From assembly GCA_015499995.1 (NCBI GenBank), contig JADNRV010000280.1:1-62896 (forward strand): 62,896 nucleotides of DNA. Reading direction: 5' to 3'. The DNA is from Flammula alnicola. Lineage: Eukaryota; Basidiomycota; Agaricomycetes; Agaricales; Strophariaceae. Below, piece after piece: positions 47,862-58,930 of the stretch. The notes under the pieces are model-generated. The model made no database searches and had not been told where the DNA came from. It saw only the letters and a program-made list of their open reading frames with translations. The translations under genes were made by a program, and so were the position numbers. The first letter of the stretch is position 1, and each line of letters opens with the position of its first letter.

Positions 47862-49515
47862 TCAAAAATCAGAACAGACGCAGATGTCGTTTGCTCTGTA
47901 TGGAATGGTTGTCGTATGCCCTTCGACCCTTCTCGAATATTCGTCGCGAGCGTTCGACCAATGGAAGTGACTGTACTCGGGCCTGAGTTCCACGACTTTC
48001 AGCGACGAAATCTTCGGGTATTGTGCCATAACCGCGTCCGAGAGGGTCGAAGCCCGGTGCTGATCGTAAGATGGATCGCTATCAAGCCAGGCTGGAAGGG
48101 GTGCGCAGACGAAAATAGTAAGTTCGTTGACTCCGCGGAATAGGCCAATCCAGAAAATGGCTTCGCGAATGAGGAAAGGCGTCGTCTCTTCGCCTCCTGA
48201 GGGTTTGGACTCCAACAGATCCAGAGTCAGACGCGAGACAGAGAGGTAATGTCTAGTCCAGTCAGGATCTTCACTCTCAACACGTGCGATTTGCTGCAGA
48301 GGCGGACGTTCCTTCCAGGTCGAAAAACAAAGGCTGACGCAGGGGCTTATCTTCATCTTGGAGAATTTCTCGTTGAGGAAGGAGAATGCTCTGATGTTGG
48401 TTTTGTGGGAGAACGAGCCTCGGTAGTAGATGTCGAGGATGATGTTGAGGTGGCGCAGATTGGGGCAGTCTATAGGGTACTCGAACAAAAAAGCGGCTTG
48501 GTCCAGTGATCCTGTAAACGACAGGAGGTTTGAGAGGCGAAGGGGCTTCGGATTGGGAAAACGTGCATGCAGGTTGCCATAATGAGATAGGCCAAATGTA
48601 AGCTTCTCCAACGCTGGAAGAAGGAATAGGTTCTCGACCACGGTGGGAAGAAAATCTCGTCGTGGAAAGCCCAAGCTGAGCTCTCGTAAATGTGGAAGCG
48701 AGCATGCGATCTGAGAGAACATCGAGTTGTGGAACACATCTTTCGTTATCGTGTCAGGTATGGATAAAGCGAAGGAGGTTATTAGGGAGCTCTTCATGGT
48801 AGAGAATGTCCATGTCGAATAGGGTGACCTGAAAAGTAAGTCAGAACTGAAATCTATCCTCGTTAACTCGTTATGCCCAGCTCCAGACTGTGGATGATTC
48901 GTCCATCCCCCTTTCTGAGAGGTTTGAAGTCGTAAAGGGGTCTTTAGAAATCGCTCGATGTTGTCGAACCTGGGTTGAGGGCTGGGGACTTGATCCATCA
49001 CTAAAGAGATGAGGGTGGATTATTTGAAGAGAACCGCATGATTTGAGCATCACAGTGTCAAGAAGGTTAAAAAGCGCGGCCATGTAATTTTGGACGTGCT
49101 CAGGCTGAGGTTCAACCCTCTGTTTGTCTCCGCATAAAATGAAGGCCAAGGAGAAAGAGCCCACGAAAGACAGCCGGTCAATGATCTGCTGGATGCGACG
49201 GACTTCTCTCGTTAAACGGATAACTGTACTCGCTGAGTTCATCGAATAAAACAGTGAACATACGAACTGCTTCATTGTGACGACAGAAAAGTTGACAGCT
49301 AAACCTGACAGGGTGTCTGGATAGCCATTGGCAATCGATTGTAAAATGGAGGGAGTTTCAGGGTTCGCCAGTCCTCGCCATTCAAGAAAGATAGGTATTG
49401 CGATGGCGTTTAGTCGATGACATGTTTTTCCTGCATTGAAGACAGCAGTAGCTGTTGATTGTTTGAAAACGAGAATAAGGATCTCAGTAGGCAGATCTGC
49501 GAGTTGAGAAGTCAT
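47862..49515 (-). CDS. F-box protein with LRR-like repeats
   Basis: Two exons joined by a 55-bp intron (48915-48969, GTTCGA..CTCAG, phase 0). The start is ATG 49513-49515 giving MTSQLADLPTEILILVF, a classical F-box opening; the frame extends upstream only to a TTG. Residues 5-45 are the F-box (LPTEILILVFKQS..CHRLNAIAIPIFLEW). The rest is a long solenoid-like region with LRR-like segments (LPHLRELSLGFP, LPALEKLTFGLS, CPNLRHLNII, VNELTIFVCAP, ISSLKVVELRPEY). The stop is TGA 47862-47864. The expected role is SCF substrate receptor. It is divergent from the glycosyltransferase gene and unrelated at sequence level, beyond the fold, to the F-box gene at 4572-6020. Confidence 0.8.
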
Positions 49516-49826
49516 AAAACTGGTTTTAATAAGAATGGGGCGTGAAAAGATCAAAATGGTGGTTTGCAGTCAAGGCACAGGTAGAGTGGCTGTTATAGTA
49601 GGCCGCGAGGCGATGCCTGGCATGTGCGCCCATATGTAGTGGTAACACGTTCAAATACTCCTTGCATTCCTACTTCTACTTGGCCCATGTTGGCGCATAA
49701 CTCGTCAAGGAGATAATTCTTCAGGTAAGTAACAAGGTTGTCAGATTAGATGTTCTGCTGACTTTATTCAGGAAATAGAAAGATATACACATAGTCACCT
49801 TGAACTGAGGAGTTAACTTCGCCAAT
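49516..49826. promoter_or_regulatory. divergent promoter, F-box gene / GT32 gene
   Basis: 311 bp separate the two start codons, so this carries both promoters. No clear TATA box is seen for either gene. Confidence 0.5.
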
Positions 49827-51254
49827 ATGTCGAGAGGAGACTATGAACGACTTCCAATGTACGCGTCTTCCGCATCGTCACCTCGACAACGCTCATCGTC
49901 TTCCGCACCGCCCTCTCCAACTTCACCACCCGCATTTCTGCAACCCTTCTCTGCTTCATACAGGTCGCGCAACGGAACAACGACCAAGACACGATCTCTA
50001 CTTAAACCAAGAACTGTATATGTGTTCATCAAATATGCAGTACCCACAACAATCATTCTCATCCTTTTGGCGCTCTACTTTTACGAGCCACATATAGAAT
50101 TGGCATTTTACGACCGGACATGGGTTCAGAAGGAATTAGAGCCTATACTACCTTTGTCAGGCTGCTTCGACGAAAATCGAGTCAGCCCAAGCTACAACGT
50201 GTCCAAATACGTGTATGGACCCAAGAGGACGGAAGTACAAACTGGAATACCCATGAGGATGGGCCTCGATTGCTATGACTTCGCAGGAACGATACAGTCG
50301 GAACCCCGGGGCAGGAAAGGTCAACGAGTGGCTGCCGAGGATCGTACACAATTCCACACGTACTGGAGGAGCGACCTGGCACCGTTTGGGCCTCGACAGG
50401 AATGGATGCTCAAATCATTTTTTGCCACACAAGACGTTACCGCCTCGCGTTTAACGCTATGGTCAAACGGCGATCTTACATCGAATTTGATTCTTCGAAA
50501 TTATCAGAATCGGTATCCCGACGCATTTGCACTCGAGATCGTGGATATCCCAACTCTCGCGAAGGGAACGGAATTGGAAGGCAGTGCTCTGCTAACGAGA
50601 AAGGATGCAAAGGCATGGATAGATGGAGACCTCATACGACTTCTTCTCCTGTGGAATTTTGGAGGTGTTTGGGTAGATATGGACTCCTTGATGACCCGAG
50701 ACCTCGAGCCTCTATTGGAACACGAGTTTGTGACGCAATGGGATTGCTACGGTATGTTTTTCTCTCGTTAAGACCCATTCCTTTTTGCTAAAGTATCATG
50801 GACAGACAAGCTATATGTACCACTTAACGGAGCTCTCATGCGATTCCGGAAGCACTCTCCTTACCTATGCGAAGCATTCCACGTAATGGTCACCTCTCCT
50901 CCACCACGTTCGGGATCAACGGACTGGGGTGCCACCTTATACTTCAAACTATGGAGACGGCTCTTAGCTGCTTCCGTTCCGCCATTCAAGATCCTTCCTT
51001 TCTGCTTTAGCGACGGGCGGTCGTGCAGACTGGATAACAGGCTACCTGATCCTTTCACACCGGACAACAAGGCAGGCAAATGGACGATGGGGTTAGGCCT
51101 CGAGGAAGGCGGTGGGCTGGACAAGACCCTCCATAAGATCTTTGGAGTGCACCTGCACAATCAGTGGGAAAAGGCATATCCAGCCAACGGTTGGGTAGAG
51201 AGATTACTGTTGAGGAGATATGACGAGAAGTTGAAGGCAAGGGAGGAGCTTTGA
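49827..51254 (+). CDS. type II membrane glycosyltransferase, GT32-like
   Basis: Two exons, 49827-50751 and 50806-51254, with a 54-bp intron. The N terminus is Ser/Pro-rich and cytosolic, followed by a signal anchor at about residues 70-88 (YAVPTTIILILLALYFY), i.e. Golgi type II topology. The lumenal domain shows FHTYWRSDL, LKSFFATQD, LTLWSNGDL, then WIDGDLIRLLLLWNFGGVWV and DMD, the DXD sugar-nucleotide/Mn2+ site that defines the GT32/DXD fold (GG-x-x-x-D-x-D). The distal part includes PLNGALMRFRKHSP and VHLHNQWEKAYPANGW. It probably transfers a hexose to glycoprotein or glycolipid acceptors in the secretory pathway; donor and acceptor cannot be read. Confidence 0.85.
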
Positions 51255-51836
51255 TTCGTTGTCCTGCCTGAAGGTGTTGTCACTTGATATATGCTATCTT
51301 TTTGTCTGTATTATACACTTAATCCTTATCCAAGCAAGTCACGCACATCTCGGGGCAGTTCTTCATCAAGTGACTTCATTGCGTATGGCGGTCAAGCTTT
51401 CTCCCATCAGGCGAATCAGAGATGCATCAAGATACGCCATTGGTCGAGGTATGATTAATATCTGTGTGTCCATTTAAAGTCTTCCATTGCTGCGACTATG
51501 TTGAGTTCAATTTTACAGATAACTGACCCGCTGACGCTGATGATCCTCGCACAATGGAAAATGCGTTTGTTCACCTCCACCGCTCGCGGATGAATGGCAA
51601 GATCGACAGTTTGAATGAAGCACAGTCATGTCTTAACTGCGCTTGCTTGACACTTACTGCGCGACGACTACCTCATCCAATGCTGTTTGACTTTCATCCC
51701 TTCGAGACGGCATTTGCTAGCCGTTCGCTGAAAAAACGTAGTCCTGGTCGACGTCTTGTTGACAGAAGCAGTGATCTATCTGCCTTTAATGGCGAGAAGA
51801 TCAAACAAGACAAAGCGACGCAGTTCACAAGACGCG
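51255..51836. other. intergenic region between GT32 and sedolisin genes
   Basis: No gene supported. A plus-strand frame at 51554-51841 has no motif and ends at the TATA box of the next gene, so it is probably promoter sequence. Confidence 0.4.
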
Positions 51837-51843
51837 TATAAAA
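51837..51843 (+). promoter_or_regulatory. TATA box of sedolisin gene
   Basis: TATAAAA lies 40 bp upstream of the start codon at 51883, a strong core-promoter candidate with an unusually short leader. Confidence 0.6.
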
Positions 51844-51882
51844 CCTCACATTGTCTGCATGAAGTATCAGTAAATCGCCCTC

Positions 51883-54525
51883 ATGAAACAGTTAACCTAT
51901 TCTTTCTGCCACGTTCTAGTGCTTTGCCAGTATGTCGGGGCAATGGTGCTCAGCCCTCGCTATGGCGAATTCGTAGTCCACGAGAAACGCGTAGCCCACC
52001 CAGATTGGCACGACTCTCGTAGACTGGAAGCCCACGTTGGCATTCCTCTCCGAATTGGCCTCCGGCAGCAAAACTTAGACGCTCTGCCCGACCACCTTAT
52101 GTCTGTGTCAGACCCTGCTTCTTCGGCCTATGGAGAACACTGGACGCATGAGAAAGTTGTTGAGGCCTTCGCGCCATCAGCAGGGTCCCACGACACCGTC
52201 CGGGCGTGGCTTATGGACGCAGGCTTCGATGAAAACCGGTTAGGGGTAAGCTATAACAAGGCTTGGATTGAAGTTCAAGGAGCCACTGCCCTTGAAGTGG
52301 AACAGTTGCTCAACACCGAATACCGCGTTTTCAAGCACAGTCACAACGGAGAAGAACACGTTGGTGGGCAATTGACCGTTTATGTTAGAGGATATGTTTG
52401 CTAATTTTTTGTCTCAGCATGCCATGACTATTCGCTGCCGGTTGGAGTAGCAGAGCATGTCGACTTCGTCACCCCAACGGTCCAGCCCAATGCTAAGCTC
52501 GTTGGGTCAAGCATGCAACGCCGCCAAGCTTCGATTTCTGGGCGCAATCTCCATTCGCGGGCCCTTGATGCTCGGTCGAATGTCAGTGTCAATACAGGAG
52601 GATCTCTAGCTGGTTGCGACACCGCAGTCGTTCCCAGCTGTCTGAGAACGCTCTACAACATGACGTATACCCCAAATGCAACGGACCGTAACACTTTTGG
52701 GATAGGTTAGTCTTACTCTCGATAAGTTGTCTGGATCTCAACTTACTTTCGGATTTATATGACAGTGAGCTTCTACAGCAACACATACTTGCAATCGGAC
52801 TTGGATACTTTCTTTGGCAATTTTTCGCCTTCTCTTGTTGGTTCTTCGCCTCAGTTGGTGTCAATCGATGGAGGTGAGAATATTGGGCATGAGATGTGCG
52901 GTGTAATGATGTTATTACTCTCAGGAACAATCGCGCTCGATCCAAGCTCTGATGTGGGCGAAGATGGATGGATTCTTGAATATGCTATGACCCTCGTGGA
53001 GCCCCAACCTGTGCAACTGTTGCAGGTCGGAAACCAGCAAATTGGTATCTATTCCAAATCTTGTATCTATATATTGTACGTGTCGTTAACGTTTATGTCC
53101 TAGGTCAATTCTTCTCTCTCAACGAATGGCTCGATGCTGTCGATGGCTCGTACTGCACCTCCGAAGGCGGCGACGACTTCACATTCGACCCTCAGCTCCC
53201 GAACCCTCGGCCAGGAGGGTTCACAGACCATTCTTGCGGTACGGCAAAAGCGCCGAATGTCGTCTCAAATTCTCAAGCTGTCGACGAACATGTTTATTCG
53301 GATTTCTACAGGCAGAGACAATGCAACGAATTTGCCAAGCTCGGTCTGATGGGCGTCACTGTGCTGTACTCTGCCGGAAATACAGGTATTTCGGGTATTC
53401 AGAGCGGCTACTGCCTGGACGATAATGGTTGGTCCCCTGTCTTGTCAGACAGGATAATTTTATTGAGTGTATGCGTGCTAGGCTCCATGAATCTCAACGC
53501 TACCAACTTCAATCCGGCCTGGCCAGCTTCTTGCCCGTGGATCACTGCAGTCGGTGGCACGCAAGTCAAAGCCAATGCCAGTGCCGGAGACTCGCCCGAG
53601 GAGGTGTGGAACCAGGATTTGACCATGGGCTTCTTCGAATCCGGCGGCGGAGGGTTCAGCAACCACTTTTCACAACCCACCTATCAGAAATCTGCCGTTA
53701 CCAACTATCTTAAGGTTTTGACCAACAAAGATCCAGCGTCTTTGAAGCACTTCAACCCCAAAGGCGTATGCTCGATCTTCCTTAAATAGCATGACTCGAA
53801 TTCTGACAATTCTTTTTGTGTAGCGAGCATATCCTGACCTGAGTGCCAACGCGTGAGTTTTCCTGGTATCTGGAAATGGTGCCATTTATTTGACTGACCT
53901 TCATGCCAGAAATTCATTCTTCGACATCGCCAACGGATCCATCTCTATTGACAGCGGCACTTCAGGTGCAACACCCACAGTTGCCGCCATTATCACTCTT
54001 GTGAACGACGCCAGAATATCTGCTGGCAAGAAACCCGTTGGTATGTGACCGTATAAAATCAGAATGTTCTCGTCTCATGCTGACTTCATCCCTCTAGGTT
54101 TCATCAATCCAACGGTATGTCGTGACATATAGATGCAATTACCGGTATTTTAATTGCGTTCTTTTCAAGATTTATTCGACTGCCTTCGCAAGCGTATTCA
54201 ATGATATCACGGACGGCACGAGTCAGGGTTGCAAAGGCTGTAAGGACACCATTCTTTATGGAAATTAAGCTCCAGCTTACACTTCAAATTGTGCAGTGCA
54301 AGGCGACCGAACAGGAGGGTTTCAAGCGTGAGTTCTGAACGCTATTAGGGCTATCCAGACACTTATCTGGTTTGATTCATGATGCAGTACCCAAGGATGG
54401 GACCCGGCGTCAGGTATGTTGAAAATCCAGGCCTGAATCAGAGAAATGCTCACACAATTGTCTCTTCAGGTGTTGGTACTCCCAATCTCGGCAAACTAAT
54501 CGAAAAATGGCTAGCTCTGCCTTGA
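51883..54525 (+). CDS. sedolisin-family (S53) protein lacking the catalytic Asp, probable pseudoprotease
   Basis: About ten exons from ATG 51883 to TGA 54525. A signal peptide (MKQLTYSFCHVLVLCQYVGA) leads into the S53 pro-domain (LDALPDHLMSVSDPASSAYG, WTHEKVVEAFAPS, VRAWLMDAGFDENRLGVSYN, EEHVACHDYSLP). The protease domain shows VSIDGG, LEYAMTLVEPQPVQL, VTVLYSAGNTG, PASCPWITAVGGTQ, GGGGFSNHFSQP, DSGTSGATPTVAAI and GWDPASGVGTPNL. The Glu is present (VGED) and the Ser is present (GTSGA). The Asp four residues after the Glu is Ile (GEDGWILEY where active members read GExxLDLEY), and the oxyanion Asp of SSGDSG is Asn (SAGNTG). Calcium-site Asp residues near FNDIT and GWDP are kept. Secreted, expected acid-acting fold, but activity is doubtful. 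Confidence 0.88.
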
Positions 54526-54905
54526 TTGTTGGATTTATGCACTCCATCGGTTCGATACGAGAATGGCAGAGAGGCTCCAGTATCTCCACTGTGTACTAAG
54601 ACAGCAAATTATTTCCAAATACTGGGTTGTAAGATAGTTTTCGTTCGCGACTGTAAAGTAGTCGTACTTGAATGAAGCAGATCCCCCAAACTTTTATCTT
54701 TGTTTTAGCCCGAAGTGAAGCTGTTGCGAGAATCACAAAGACTGAAACAGCCAGGGCGATAATGAGAGGGGATATGAAGATGTTTTGCTAGTGGAATGTT
54801 AAAACCATTTACATTAAATTTTGATGTACCCACACAGACCACACGTTACGCCTATCTGACTATACTTTTGCGCTCGAGCGACGCTGGTTGGCGACGAGAT
54901 CCAGA
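54526..54905. other. convergent 3' intergenic region
   Basis: 380 bp between the stops of the sedolisin gene and SDHAF2. No gene or repeat seen. Confidence 0.5.
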
Positions 54906-55443
54906 TTACAACGCAGGCATCTTTCGAACCACCTTTCCTTCATTTCGCGCGTGCACCCTGAGCTTTTCGAGCAGAGGTGAATTCGCCCAGCGCTCTGGCG
55001 GTGCCCTCTTGCTGGTTGCCCAGTAGTAGATGTCCCAATCAGGCTCATCGAGTAGCTGTCGATTTCATTGCGTCGTAAGAAGAAAAAAAAAATTGAAATA
55101 CGCAAAGATAACGCACCTTGTCGTACTCCATCATCTCCTCCTGGGTCATCGTGCTCAGTTGATCCCTCGCAAAGGTACTCAGCAGCAGATCGCTCTCCAA
55201 AGTACCCCGCTTCCGAGACTGATATACCAGCCTCGCTCTGAGAGTTTCCACAGTCTCATTGGGTCGCGGCAGTGGTGCCGGGGGTTCCACATCCGACGGC
55301 GTAGTGGTCGAAGCCATGTGTTCCGGTGTATGAGGAAGCGGCCATGGGTCAGCAAACAGACGCGAGGTGGACGAGAGAGACCGGCGCGAATGAGCTAGAT
55401 TCCTGCTGAGGACAGTCGCGCTTCGAGAGAATTGCCGCAGCAT
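54906..55443 (-). CDS. SDHAF2: succinate dehydrogenase assembly factor 2 (SDH5/SDHAF2)
   Basis: Two exons, 55117-55443 and 54906-55055, split by a 61-bp intron; 158 residues. The N terminus is a mitochondrial presequence, basic and Ser-rich ([20 protein letters not shown]). The conserved core reads [20 protein letters not shown] then [20 protein letters not shown], followed across the splice by [16 protein letters not shown], the SdhE/Sdh5 signature with the RKRG loop that contacts the flavoprotein. The end is [20 protein letters not shown] followed by a basic tail. By family knowledge it promotes covalent FAD attachment to Sdh1 in the matrix and is needed for complex II. A MITE sits 155 bp upstream of its start codon. 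Confidence 0.95.
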
Positions 55444-55597
55444 TGTGAACTCGTTATTGGGTAGAATAACTGGTCGTGGTAGTCGGGGGACAAGAACATA
55501 ATTGAATATGCATTGGGATACGCGTCTTTTCCCGGACCGGTCACATGTCAATCGTTCTGGGGCACAGCCACATATTCTTATCCAATCAAGTGCTGTA

Positions 55598-55864
55598 CTA
55601 TTTCGACCGATCGTTCACGCCCTGTGATGCGTGACACCAATAGTTCACTGGCATTGGTGTTCATAACCAGCAGTGATGCATGACGAAACAAATTTTGTGA
55701 GCAAAATGTTCACAAATTAGCGCGAAGCGCCCAAATTTTTTTTTTTTTACCTGCAACTTTCAATTTCGGCGACGTTCACAGGCCCTTGTGATGCGTGACG
55801 AATTGCATATTTGTTCAGTTCACGACCCCCTGTGATGCGTGACGTGAACGATCGGTCGAAATAG
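55598..55864. mobile_element. 267-bp MITE with TA target duplication and modular interior
   Basis: The termini are long inverted repeats: left CTATTTCGACCGATCGTTCACG (from 55598, 22 bp) and right its exact reverse complement ending at 55864. Both ends are flanked by TA (55596-55597 and 55865-55866), as expected for Tc1/mariner-type insertion. The flanks extend the symmetry (AAGTGCTG-TA before, TA-CAGTACACTT after), so the target itself was near-palindromic. There is no open frame. Four copies of TGATGC(G/A)TGAC lie inside (55625, 55674, 55789, 55833), three of them just after a GTTCAC. A T-rich tract is in the middle. It lies between SDHAF2 and the STAND gene, in what must be a divergent promoter region. 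Confidence 0.85.
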
Positions 55865-56162
55865 TACAGTACACTTGAGAGAGCTCTGGATCTGAAACTG
55901 CATACCACAGTTGGGGAAGTGGGCACCGAAATGATTGAGAGAGAGGGGCTGAATATTCAATATTAAGCTGAATAGTAATGGTAATGGTAGTAATTTAATA
56001 AGTTAACAGGCTGAGCGCTTAGCGACGGGCACTCGCGGCCCGGCCTACAACAAAGTTAAAGAAGAGCCTCGGTTTCTCAACACTGCTACTACTGTAACTA
56101 CATCCAACCTTGAGGCCCAAGGGCGGAATAACGAGAGAAAGCCCTCACCAAATAAAGTCAGG

Positions 56163-58797
56163 ATGTTTTCCCAAAGTCGGAACTTCATAGTCAGCGGAGG
56201 GACATTCACTCAGGTAGAACATCGTGATACAGGTACGAAAACACTGGATACGTGATCACTGATACCAGGGGAAATGCGGCGACTAACCTTCCGATCTCTC
56301 GATCCAAACAGCATTCGAACGCCTTCAGAAAGCCGCTGCACCTGGCGCATTTCATAATTCAGGAGATCGCTTTGATCCCCCAAAATGTCATCCAAACACC
56401 CGACTGGCGGTCCTGGAGACGATCATGAACTGGATCCTTCAACTTGGAAGCGAGGATTGCCATGCGCTTATCATGTGGTTATATGGTGCTGCAGGAGCAG
56501 GCAAATCTGCGATCGCACAAACCATCGCCGAGCGCTGCTATGCAGCGAAAGTACTCCTTGCGAGTTTCTTCTTCTCTAGGTCGGACCCCAATCGTAACCA
56601 CGCGCGGTCCCTTATTCCTACGATCGCATATCAGATTGCCTGCGCCATACCAGAAGCACGAACTCACCTTGAAGGAATCATCGAACGGGATCCCCTTGTA
56701 TTCACTCGTTCGCTCAAAGCTCAAATGATCTCGTTGATCATCGAACCCCTCCAACCTCTCACCGCTTCTGGGTACTTCTCCGACCCCGCAAGCTCCCCAC
56801 GCCTCATCGTTATTGATGGCCTCGACGAATGCCAAGATCCTAGAGTCCAGAGCCATGTCCTTGAAGTCATCTCAGATGCTCTTCGACAATATCACATCCC
56901 ACTGATCTTTCTTGTCGCTAGTCGACCGGAGCAGGATATATCATTCACTTTCGGCTCAGAAAAACTCTCTCAATTTCTCACCCGGCTTGCCCTAGACAAC
57001 ACATTTCGCCGTGATGACGATATTCAACTCTTCCTTGAAGAATCTTTCAATGAGATCAAGGCGACCCATCCGAGAAGGGCTCTGATTCCACCGTTGTGGC
57101 CATCCTCAGGCACCATAGACATCCTCGTAAGAAAGGCATCGGGCCAGTTTATCTACGCCGCAACTGTCATTAAGTTTACATCGTCAATCCGCCATAGGCC
57201 CACTGATCGCCTCGAAATTATCCTCGGTTTACGTCCCGCTCGCCACGACCTGCCATTCGCAGAGCTTGACGCATTGTATATGCATATTTTTTCGTCCTTG
57301 GAAGAACCTGAATCCTCTCTGTTGATCATCGGTTTTCTCCTCCTTGCCAAGAATGACGTTCCATTTATGACTCGGGATATGCATACCATAACGAATCTTG
57401 AGAAATTCCTTGGTTTGAATCCGGGAGACGTCGAAATCTTCCTGGGAGACCTGGCTTCTGTGGTCACCTGGGATTCTGTGATCACTTCCAGCTCCGAGTC
57501 GGAGGCTCAAGTAGTTCGTCTTTTGCACGCATCATTGGGAGACTTTCTCCTCGATTCATCTCGGTCGAAACACTTATCTATTAACGCGAAATCGATGCAT
57601 ACGATATTCGCGCTTCAATGTATGCAGCAGCTGAAGTGCCTAACTTCAGGTGAGTATCGCCCCCACTGTTAGCTATCACAATATGGAATGAGTTCTGAAT
57701 TGTATCAAATAGATCGGCCATTGTATCTCTATACATACCGGAATCTACCATACCATTTATCAAATTCTCTCCCTACTTCCGAACTACGAAAGCATCTTCT
57801 GACATTCTCTCTTGAAGATCTTGTCGAAGATATTGATGTTCTATATTGCAACACAGGGGACACCGACATGTTGATCACTCATATCGACTTCTGCTTGGAG
57901 TGGACACCTAAATTTTTTGGTGCGATAAAGACCCTGGTGTGTACACTCATCCCATTTTTTACTTCAACCAATTGCAGTATTCATTTTTAATTATCATAGG
58001 TTTCTGGAGATCCCCATTCTCATCTGGCATATGCTCTCCATTTATCTTCTTATGACCGATTAATGAAGGCAGAACTCTATAAACGGACTAAGCATATGGA
58101 CCAGACGGAAGTGGCATCGCTTCTTGCTCTCGTATACATACTCCCGTCACTCCGCCTGCCACTTCTTGGGGGAATGTCTCGGAATACTAATGTGGAAGTG
58201 AACCGCACATACCAGACCCCCATCGTTCGCGAAGGCCTGGATATGCTTTACGCATTCCTAGAAGACCCGATCAGATCCGAGATGCATCCAATGGATGGGC
58301 AGACATATGCCACTGCCTCTCTGAGGTGCTGGGAATATTTATGCAGCCATCAGTTCAATGCATTTGCTCCACGCTACACCGGTCTTGAGGACAAGATGCG
58401 TCGGAACACTCCCTGGCGTTGGCGGAAGGTCGTCAAGATGAACAAATTTTTCAAGGCAAGGAGGCAGCTGGCATCAAAGCGAACCTTATATAGATATGAC
58501 CCGGAGGAGAACAAATCGGTGCTTTCCCCACACCCATTTCCCCAGTTCCACTCTAAACGCGAGGTCGAAATGGACGATTCGATGGTATATTCCCTTGCCC
58601 TGCAATTTCTTCCGCAAGCCTTGAACAGATCCACGAAAATGGATGAATTGATCGAAGCAGCTCGCGCTGAACCATCGTTCTCCCAGTTGTCACGCAAGTT
58701 TCCACGAAGGACCAAAAAGGCGAAGAAGGCCATCGCCAAATACCTTGCGAGGGTAATGGGTGATGAGAGCACAGGAGAAGGAACACAAGACAGTTGA
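56163..58797 (+). CDS. NACHT-domain STAND ATPase (NLR-like)
   Basis: Assembled from four exons: 56163-56232, 56312 to about 57651, about 57711-57939 and about 58001-58797. The N terminus MFSQSRNFIVSGGTFTQV is the short motif often found at the start of mushroom NLR-like proteins. After the first intron come FERLQKAAAPGAFHN and DRFDPPKCHPNTR, then the NACHT domain: Walker A LYGAAGAGKSAIAQTIAERC, Walker B LIVIDGLDECQD and sensor VASRPEQDI. The usual winged-helix-like part follows (FIYAATVIKF; LYMHIFSSL; VVRLLHASLGDFLLDSSRS). The C-terminal 350 residues have no WD40, ankyrin or TPR repeats that I can recognise and end in a basic stretch (RRTKKAKKAIAKYLARV). It may act in non-self recognition or incompatibility by family analogy; this is inference. 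Confidence 0.85.
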
Positions 58798-58930
58798 GCA
58801 GGCCCAGTCTGGGGATATGACATACATAACGCGCATGTTCGATTTCGGCAGAAAAATAAAAATACATTGGTGTAGCAAATGCAACGGAAGGTTGGACTAG
58901 AATATATGACCACCACCTATACAAAAAAAA

